Translations under genes and position numbers: made by a program | The notes under the pieces: model-generated | The model's input: only the letters and a program-made list of their open reading frames with translations | Told to the model about the DNA's origin: nothing | The model's database searches: none | Shown: positions 1-4,075 of the stretch, piece after piece | Layout: each line of letters starts with the position of its first letter | Position numbering within the stretch: the first letter of the stretch is position 1 | Source: Acidimicrobium sp. | Lineage (GTDB): Bacteria > Actinomycetota > Acidimicrobiia > Acidimicrobiales > Ilumatobacteraceae | Assembly: GCA_003535455.1 (NCBI GenBank) | Contig: DOHD01000007.1 | Span: forward strand, 1-5,075 | DNA: 5,075 bases | Direction: 5' to 3'

Positions 1-55
1 GTCGCGACAAACCGTTTGTCGAAACTTCATTTGCTGTTTGCTCAATTGTTGACAT
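1..55 (-). CDS. Second family 5 ABC solute-binding protein, N-terminal fragment (cut by window edge)
   Basis: Reading leftwards from an ATG at 55-53, the window contains 18 codons giving MSTIEQTANEVSTNGLSR, then runs off the edge. This matches the first 18 residues of the complete binding protein encoded at 295-1941 at 15 of 18 positions. Over bases 1-55 versus 1887-1941 the DNA is identical at 49 of 55 positions. The last visible residues (S-R, with C as the first base of the next codon) are the start of the twin-arginine export motif seen in the full copy. The inference is a tandem paralogue, transcribed in the same direction and exported by the Tat route. A GGGG tract at 66-69, 10 bases before the ATG, may be its ribosome site. 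Whether the rest of the gene is intact, and whether permease genes follow it, cannot be seen here. Confidence 0.85.
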   Translation of the reverse strand, partial: MSTIEQTANEVSTNGLSR

Positions 56-65
56 TATTTAATTT

Positions 66-69
66 CCCC
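66..69 (-). promoter_or_regulatory. Possible ribosome binding site of the partial binding-protein gene
   Basis: On the minus strand an AAGGGG tract ends 10 bases before the ATG at 55. The spacing is slightly long for a Shine-Dalgarno site. The G-run sits at the equivalent place to the GGGGG before the complete paralogue, which supports a shared leader. Confidence 0.4.
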
Positions 70-128
70 TTTTTTGGATAGTACAAATGGTGAACTTAAA
101 TTCAACTCACGACCCCACCAAGCCGTCC

Positions 129-150
129 TGACACTATATGTCAAACGACA
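129..150. repeat. Overlapping short inverted repeats, operator-like
   Basis: TGACA (129-133) and TGTCA (139-143) form a 15-base dyad with a 5-base centre. TGTC (139-142) and GACA (147-150) form a second dyad using the same middle arm. They lie about 80 bases upstream of the partial binding-protein ATG at 55, a reasonable distance for an operator. The TGAC-N7-GTCA core occurs again at 2124-2138, in the upstream region of the complete paralogue. Binding by any regulator is inference. Confidence 0.3.
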
Positions 151-200
151 CACCCCTGCAAGCCCACCAATTGGCTGGCCGAGCTGGAGTGAACTAGTGC

Positions 201-243
201 GAATCTGGGCTCAAAATCGGGTTGAATTCTGAGCCCAGAATTC
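201..243. repeat. Strong hairpin with an alternative overlapping hairpin, 3' of the binding-protein gene
   Basis: TCTGGGCTCA at 204-213 is the exact reverse complement of TGAGCCCAGA at 230-239, giving a 10-bp stem with a 16-base loop. GAA (201-203) can extend it against TTC (241-243) with one bulged A at 240. The right-hand part can instead fold on itself: GAATTCTG (224-231) pairs with CAGAATTC (236-243) around a 4-base loop. The two folds exclude each other because they share 230-231 and 236-239. The element lies 52-94 bases past the stop of the complete binding-protein gene. It could end or stabilise that transcript. No U-run follows on either strand, so it is not a standard intrinsic terminator. 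Confidence 0.55.
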
Positions 244-294
244 GTTATGTATTTGCCTTATCCAGGGAAATTAAGCCCTACTTACACGTAATTC

Positions 295-1941
295 TTAAAC
301 CTCTTTTGCCTTACGACAATCGATTTGAAGCATTCCGTTGATTTCCATACCGGTCACGGTCTTGCGGGCGGCCGTGACATTGATCGCTGTATTGACGATC
401 AAATATGGTGTCTCGGCAAGACTCACTTCTTGAATCTTTTTGCTTGCTTTCTTCTTTGCCGATGCCGAAAGCGCCTGCAGGTAGGCATCAACCGCAGCAT
501 CCATTTCACGACTATCAAGCATGCAACCGCTCCAGTCACCCGTCGATCGATATTCGCGCATCAGGTATGTATCTGGCACACCTCGACCCGACCATTCGGT
601 GATTCCAAGATTTGACGCCAACCAAGAGTGGTTGTCGAATTGGTTGACTTTGCCCGGCTTCGATGGATACGGATCGTATGTGTAATAAACTGCCGAGCCG
701 CCATCTGAACCGTCAATAACCAAGTTCACCTTGATGCCAATTTTGGCAAAAGATGTCTTGATTAATTTCGCATACTTGTTGATGTCATCACGTGCCCAAG
801 ATGAAAGATCAACCTTGAAACCATTTGGCACACCCGCCTCTTTCATCAATGCTTTTGCACGAGCAAGATCTTGCTTGCGTTGCGGCACCGACTTGTCGGC
901 CGATGGATACGCGTCCATGACACTGTCGTTTGCGATCACACCACCGAGACCCTTGAGCACGCCCTTGATGTAGCCGACACGATCGATCGTCAATGCGGCT
1001 GCTTCACGGACTCGCTTGTCCTGAAATGGACCAAAGTTCGATCGCATGTGTGCATGCAAGCCGCCAGCGCCCATTTTCGTAGTAGTGACATTGAACTTTG
1101 ATTTATCGAGAGCAAGGGCGTCTGCTGCCTCGAGGGCCGCGATGTAGTCAAGTTTGCCTGTCTTCAACAATGGCACCGCAGTTGCTGCCGAGAGATACTG
1201 AATCAACTCGACTTTGTCGAAACCAGGATTGAATTTTGTATCCCAGTAATAAGGATTCTTTTCGTAGACAGTTGTTTCGGTATTGACATGGCTCACCATC
1301 TTCCACGGGCCAGCCGAGATCATCGTCTTTTCCCAACCTGCGCCACCGAATGCACCTTTCTTGATTATGCACATGCCGTACGCGGCCGATGAAACAAAGT
1401 AAGGAAAGTTCGCCACTGCTTGCAGTAAGTTAAATTGCACAGTGTTGGCGTCGACTTTGACTACACCTTTTGGATCAAGAATGTTGTCGTAGTTTCCTTT
1501 GCTACGTGAAACACCTTTTGTGATTGTCTTGTCAAAAATAGACGTGAAAGTGTAAACAACATCATCAGCAGTAAGTGCCGTGCCATCATTAAATTTCACT
1601 CCTTGACGAATTTTGAAACTCCACTGCTTCGCGTCTGAAGATGATGTCCAACTCTCAGCAATGCGTGCCTCAAGAAGTCCGTCGGGCTTCTGATAGCAAA
1701 GCCATTCGCCAACCATGCTCAAGATAAAAAGACTGCCACCCGAGGTTTCCCATGGTGCCGCGACATGCTCTTGCTTGCCTGTTGCGATTTTTAATGTTCC
1801 ACCGGCTGCACCTGCACCCGAGCCACCGATCATTTGTGCAAACGGAATTGCCACACCCGTTGCTGCTACTGCCTGAATGAAATGGCGTCGCGACAAACCA
1901 TTTGCCGAGACTTCTTTTGTAGTTTGCTCAATTGTTGACAT
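295..1941 (-). CDS. ABC transporter substrate-binding protein, family 5 (peptide/opine/nickel type), Tat-exported
   Basis: A 548-residue periplasmic binding protein that would capture a solute and deliver it to an ABC importer. The N-terminus carries a twin-arginine motif, S-R-R-H-F-I at residues 17-22. A hydrophobic stretch to about residue 40 and an Ala/Gly-rich likely cleavage zone near 43-47 follow. There is no lipobox cysteine, so it is probably soluble and not a lipoprotein. The mature part has the SBP_bac_5 hallmark at about residues 92-138: ESW, then W-x-F-K-I-R-Q-G-V-K-F-N-D-G, then LTADDVVYTF. Further along, DKRVREAAALTIDR is the usual second conserved block. Length is normal for the family. 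The ATG at 1941 is supported by GGGGG four bases upstream and by the paralogue starting at 55. Family members bind di- and oligopeptides, opines, glutathione, nickel or sugars, so the ligand cannot be read from sequence. No permease or ATPase gene is in the window. Confidence 0.93.
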   Translation of the reverse strand: MSTIEQTTKEVSANGLSRRHFIQAVAATGVAIPFAQMIGGSGAGAAGGTLKIATGKQEHVAAPWETSGGSLFILSMVGEWLCYQKPDGLLEARIAESWTSSSDAKQWSFKIRQGVKFNDGTALTADDVVYTFTSIFDKTITKGVSRSKGNYDNILDPKGVVKVDANTVQFNLLQAVANFPYFVSSAAYGMCIIKKGAFGGAGWEKTMISAGPWKMVSHVNTETTVYEKNPYYWDTKFNPGFDKVELIQYLSAATAVPLLKTGKLDYIAALEAADALALDKSKFNVTTTKMGAGGLHAHMRSNFGPFQDKRVREAAALTIDRVGYIKGVLKGLGGVIANDSVMDAYPSADKSVPQRKQDLARAKALMKEAGVPNGFKVDLSSWARDDINKYAKLIKTSFAKIGIKVNLVIDGSDGGSAVYYTYDPYPSKPGKVNQFDNHSWLASNLGITEWSGRGVPDTYLMREYRSTGDWSGCMLDSREMDAAVDAYLQALSASAKKKASKKIQEVSLAETPYLIVNTAINVTAARKTVTGMEINGMLQIDCRKAKEV

Positions 1942-1945
1942 TGAT

Positions 1946-1950
1946 CCCCC
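1946..1950 (-). promoter_or_regulatory. Ribosome binding site of the complete binding-protein gene
   Basis: A GGGGG run on the minus strand ends four bases before the ATG at 1941. It is G-rich rather than the classic AGGAGG, but its position supports this start codon over any downstream one. Confidence 0.5.
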
Positions 1951-1984
1951 GTAAGTTTTTATTTTGGCTATTTTTCGTTCTGCT

Positions 1985-2013
1985 AGTGAATTAAATTAAT
2001 GACCAAATTCACT
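1985..2013. promoter_or_regulatory. Inverted repeat upstream of the binding-protein gene, operator candidate
   Basis: AGTGAATT (1985-1992) is the exact reverse complement of AATTCACT (2006-2013). The 13-base AT-rich spacer puts equivalent points of the arms 21 bases apart, about two helical turns. That geometry suits a dimeric regulator. The element lies 44-72 bases upstream of the ATG at 1941, where a promoter would be expected. The flanking sequence GTGAATTAAATT and TCACGA is partly repeated upstream of the partial paralogue (90-112). No clear -35/-10 pair could be assigned. Which protein binds, if any, is unknown; the neighbouring LysR regulator is one candidate. Confidence 0.4.
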
Positions 2014-2123
2014 TCACGAAAAAACATTACGTCACAACTCGACGAGATAACTAATTTTTCAGGCTATTTTGAGCGATTCGGTTCGGAATAGAATCAATGG
2101 CGGCCGTGACAAAAAGTGATGCC

Positions 2124-2138
2124 TGACTCGTCGAGTCA
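2124..2138. repeat. Palindrome overlapping the LysR stop codon
   Basis: TGACTCG-T-CGAGTCA is a 15-base dyad with 7-base arms around one base. Its right end (2136-2138) is the TGA stop of the LysR gene on the minus strand. On that strand a CTTTTTG run follows about eight bases later, so a weak terminator is possible but not convincing. The inner nine bases, CTCG(T)CGAG, recur as CTCGACGAG at 2038-2046, the same motif on the other strand. The TGAC-N7-GTCA frame recurs at 129-143. An operator role is inference. Confidence 0.35.
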
Positions 2139-3053
2139 ATCAACCGAAAGTGTTTCTTGACCTTGTTTTGTCATCCAATCCAACACAGACGCCGTTGCCT
2201 CGCTCAGTGGCAGGCCTTTGCGATAAAGAATCTGAAATGGATTGTGCGTTCGAATGGTTCCGCCTACACGTACCAATTTTCCGTCGTTGAGAAGGTCTGC
2301 GACCAGGTGCGTCCAGCCGATCGCGACACCCTCACCGTCAATTGCGGCCTGTAATACCAACGAATAGTCATTTGACTCGTAAGCTATGTCAAGGTTGTCA
2401 CCCTCGAAATCATAATGATCAAACCACATTTGCCAACTGAACCTGGCTGAAAATCGTTGTTCAAGATTGATCAGACGCGCTTTCGAAATTGATTGCAAGC
2501 CATCTCTATTAATTTGCTCGGCAATCTCCGGAGCCGCCACAGCGCCAACCTCTTCGTCACAAAACCTCGTTGCAACTAGGTCAGCTCGATCTACGTTGCC
2601 AAGCGGAATCCATAGGTCGGCATCGTCGATGCCCACCGAAGCATCAGTATCGCGAGTGATTATTCTTAAATGCACCGACGGATGTTCGCGCTTATATTTC
2701 GCCAACCTCCGCATCAACCAATATGTAGCTAGCGAGGTAGACACCGAGAGCGTGACGCTTGGGTCGTCTTGGTTTGGTCGAGCAAGATCAACAGCTTTGT
2801 CAATTTCGACATATGGCTGTGCGATTCTTTCAAAAAGACTCGCACCTTGCGCAGTCGGCAATATTCCATCAGATGTTCTGATAAAAAGCCTTACGCCCAA
2901 GGCTTTTTCTAGGCGGGCAACAGAATGTGTGATCGCCGACTGACCGACGCCCAAGTGATTCGCAGCAGCGCTAAAACTGCCGCACCGAGTCGCGGCAACA
3001 AATGCACGAAGCCAAGTATCCGAAACTTCGGCCTTGATATTAGTTTTGTTCAT
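2136..3053 (-). CDS. LysR-family transcriptional regulator, GcvA-like
   Basis: A DNA-binding regulator of 305 residues from the ATG at 3053, the normal size for the family. The N-terminal winged helix-turn-helix covers about residues 12-70. It includes the W-L-R-A-F start, the G-S-F-S-A-A-A segment (25-31), the recognition helix Q-S-A-I-T-H (38-43) and the L-E-x-x-L-G-x-x-L-F-x-R signature (48-59). The C-terminal effector domain carries GcvA-type features: WQMWFDHY, the LQAAIDGEGVAIGW block and a LVRVGG stretch near the end. An in-frame TTG at 3116 would add 21 residues, but that extension has no family features and crosses the divergent promoter, so the ATG is preferred. LysR proteins commonly control a divergently transcribed neighbour and themselves. 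Here that points to the dehydrogenase and M24 genes starting at 3134, and perhaps the binding-protein gene downstream on the same strand. The effector is not predictable. Confidence 0.93.
   Translation of the reverse strand: MNKTNIKAEVSDTWLRAFVAATRCGSFSAAANHLGVGQSAITHSVARLEKALGVRLFIRTSDGILPTAQGASLFERIAQPYVEIDKAVDLARPNQDDPSVTLSVSTSLATYWLMRRLAKYKREHPSVHLRIITRDTDASVGIDDADLWIPLGNVDRADLVATRFCDEEVGAVAAPEIAEQINRDGLQSISKARLINLEQRFSARFSWQMWFDHYDFEGDNLDIAYESNDYSLVLQAAIDGEGVAIGWTHLVADLLNDGKLVRVGGTIRTHNPFQILYRKGLPLSEATASVLDWMTKQGQETLSVD
2883..2908 (-). repeat. Terminator-like perfect hairpin inside the LysR gene
   Basis: AAAAAGCCTT (2883-2892) and AAGGCTTTTT (2899-2908) are exact reverse complements with a 6-base loop. 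On either strand the folded RNA would be an A-run, a short stem and a U-run, the outline of a bidirectional intrinsic terminator. Only three pairs are G-C, so the stem is weak. On the minus strand it encodes the conserved E-K-A-L-G-V-R-L-F block of the LysR helix-turn-helix domain. Coding constraint could therefore produce it by chance. It lies about 145-170 bases inside the reading frame. Confidence 0.3.
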
Positions 3054-3133
3054 GTCCGCCGAAATTATATCCACGTATATAGGTCTCTCATGTGTGTTCA
3101 AATATGTATCTATCAATTATTGTCAATGTGAAG
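3054..3133. promoter_or_regulatory. Divergent promoter region between the LysR and dehydrogenase genes
   Basis: This 80-base, AT-rich gap separates two genes transcribed away from each other, the classic arrangement for a LysR regulator and its target. TATAT (3066-3070) and ATATA (3077-3081) form an exact inverted repeat around CCACGT, a candidate operator. On the minus strand a perfect TATAAT (3069-3064) overlaps this repeat and ends 10 bases before the LysR ATG at 3053. A regulator bound there would block its own promoter. No good -35 matches that -10. A TTGACA on the minus strand (3125-3120) lacks a well-spaced -10. No convincing promoter for the plus-strand gene could be assigned. Confidence 0.5.
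3066..3081. promoter_or_regulatory. Candidate LysR operator (inverted repeat) over the LysR -10 box
   Basis: The dyad TATAT-CCACGT-ATATA has perfect 5-base arms and a 6-base centre. It sits in the divergent promoter and covers most of the TATAAT at 3069-3064 on the minus strand. LysR regulators typically bind short AT-rich dyads with a T-N11-A core. This one has the dyad form but not exactly that spacing, so the match is approximate. Confidence 0.35.
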
Positions 3134-4075
3134 ATGAATCGGGCAAAAGACGTGGACCACTCAAAACCAAAAATTGGCTTTATTGGCTGCGGCAATATGG
3201 GCGCGCCAATGTGTCTTCGTTTGGTTCACGCTGGATATCAAGTCACAGCCTTCGATATCAATGAGCAATCTCTGAAGCGCGTGGTTGATCATGGCGCACA
3301 TGCGGCAAAATCAGCCGCTGAATGCGCAATCGGCGCAGAAATTTTTCTCACGTCTTTGCCTCGGCCCGACCATGTCGAGGCCGTTATGACTGGCGACAAC
3401 GGCGCGCTTGCAAGTCTAAAATCAGGATCAATATGGGTTGATCTCACGACAAATCGAAAAGAATTAATCGAAGCAATTGCCGCATCTGCGCCAATTGGTG
3501 TTCAAGTGGTCGATTGTCCGGTCACAGGCGCCGTCGATGGTGCGCGAAACGGCAAACTCACACTTTTCATCGGCGGCGATCTTGACTCGGTCGCAAAAGT
3601 TACACCTGTTCTCAATCATCTCGGGCTTGTAATTCACTGTGGCCCGAGAGGTACTGGAAATGTCGTGAAACTCGTAACCAATCAATTGTGGTTCATCGCC
3701 GCAGCGGCGCTCGGCGAAGGTTTCGCAATCGGAATCGGCAACGGTGTTGAACTAGGCACTCTTTGGCATGCAATCAAAGAGAGTGTCGGCGATAGTTTTG
3801 TCGCTAGGCACGATGCTCCATCAATATTCGCCGGACATTATGACCCGTCGTTTTCGCTGGACCTCTGCATGAAGGATCTCAATCTAATCAAAGAACTCGG
3901 CTCGGCCGTCACGGCTTCTCTGCCGATGACTGACGCCGCACGAAATGCTTTTTCATTAGCCAAAGAGCGATACGGCGCAAACGCCGCCGAATTGCATGTT
4001 GTCAAGCGAATCGAAGACGACGCCAAGATCTCAATGCGACTCGACGGAGACTGGACACCACCATGGGAGCAGTGA
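3134..4075 (+). CDS. NAD(P)-dependent beta-hydroxyacid dehydrogenase (3-hydroxyisobutyrate dehydrogenase family)
   Basis: A cytosolic oxidoreductase of 313 residues that would interconvert a 3-hydroxyacid and its semialdehyde. The Rossmann fold opens with K-I-G-F-I-G-C-G-N-M-G-A-P-M (glycines 18, 20 and 23). Asp41 ends the second beta strand (AFD), which favours NAD over NADP. The substrate loop D-C-P-V-T-G-A (127-133) is the family's DAPVSGG motif. The catalytic lysine is Lys179 in G-N-V-V-K-L-V-T-N, with Asn183 in its usual place, and K-D-L (247-249) lies in the C-terminal helical domain. All key residues are present. Start choice is uncertain: ATG 3134 places the first strand at the usual distance from the N-terminus but lacks a clear ribosome site. 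GTG 3092, ATG 3104 and GTG 3128 are upstream alternatives. It overlaps the M24 gene by 13 bases, indicating an operon. Family substrates include 3-hydroxyisobutyrate, 3-hydroxypropionate and tartronate semialdehyde; the substrate here is not determined. Confidence 0.88.
   Translation: MNRAKDVDHSKPKIGFIGCGNMGAPMCLRLVHAGYQVTAFDINEQSLKRVVDHGAHAAKSAAECAIGAEIFLTSLPRPDHVEAVMTGDNGALASLKSGSIWVDLTTNRKELIEAIAASAPIGVQVVDCPVTGAVDGARNGKLTLFIGGDLDSVAKVTPVLNHLGLVIHCGPRGTGNVVKLVTNQLWFIAAAALGEGFAIGIGNGVELGTLWHAIKESVGDSFVARHDAPSIFAGHYDPSFSLDLCMKDLNLIKELGSAVTASLPMTDAARNAFSLAKERYGANAAELHVVKRIEDDAKISMRLDGDWTPPWEQ

Larger units (their letters stand above)
56..294. other. Intergenic region between the two binding-protein genes
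   Basis: These 239 bases separate the stop of the complete binding-protein gene (TAA at 297-295) from the start of its partial paralogue (ATG at 55). I found no convincing open reading frame. The stretch nearest the partial gene (about 56-113) resembles the leader of the complete gene at 1942-2020: a C-run followed by a T-run, GTGAAcTTAAATT at 90-102, and TCACGA at 107-112. The middle holds small inverted repeats at 129-150, and the stretch nearest the complete gene holds a strong hairpin at 201-243. The region therefore plausibly contains the 3' end signal of one gene and the promoter and leader of the next. Confidence 0.6.

Noticed and set aside
979..990. Perfect 12-base palindrome ACGATCGATCGT
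   Set aside because: It lies in the coding sequence for the conserved T-I-D-R block of the binding protein and is built from repeated GATC, so chance and coding explain it.
325..1101. Several plus-strand open frames of 65-96 codons within the binding-protein gene
   Set aside because: They lie wholly opposite a full-length family 5 binding protein. Their Cys/Arg/Ser-rich translations look like antisense shadow frames.
2467..2943. Plus-strand open frame of 158 codons antisense to the LysR gene
   Set aside because: It is a mirror of a clear LysR coding region with all its conserved motifs. The antisense translation shows no recognisable domain and no ribosome site.
3054..3116. Upstream TTG start for the LysR gene adding 21 residues
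   Set aside because: The extension crosses the divergent promoter and has no LysR-like sequence. The ATG at 3053 gives the usual family length.
3092..3133. Upstream GTG start (3092) for the dehydrogenase adding 14 residues
   Set aside because: The added residues have no family counterpart and would use most of the promoter gap. It is kept only as an alternative because no start in this area has a good ribosome site.
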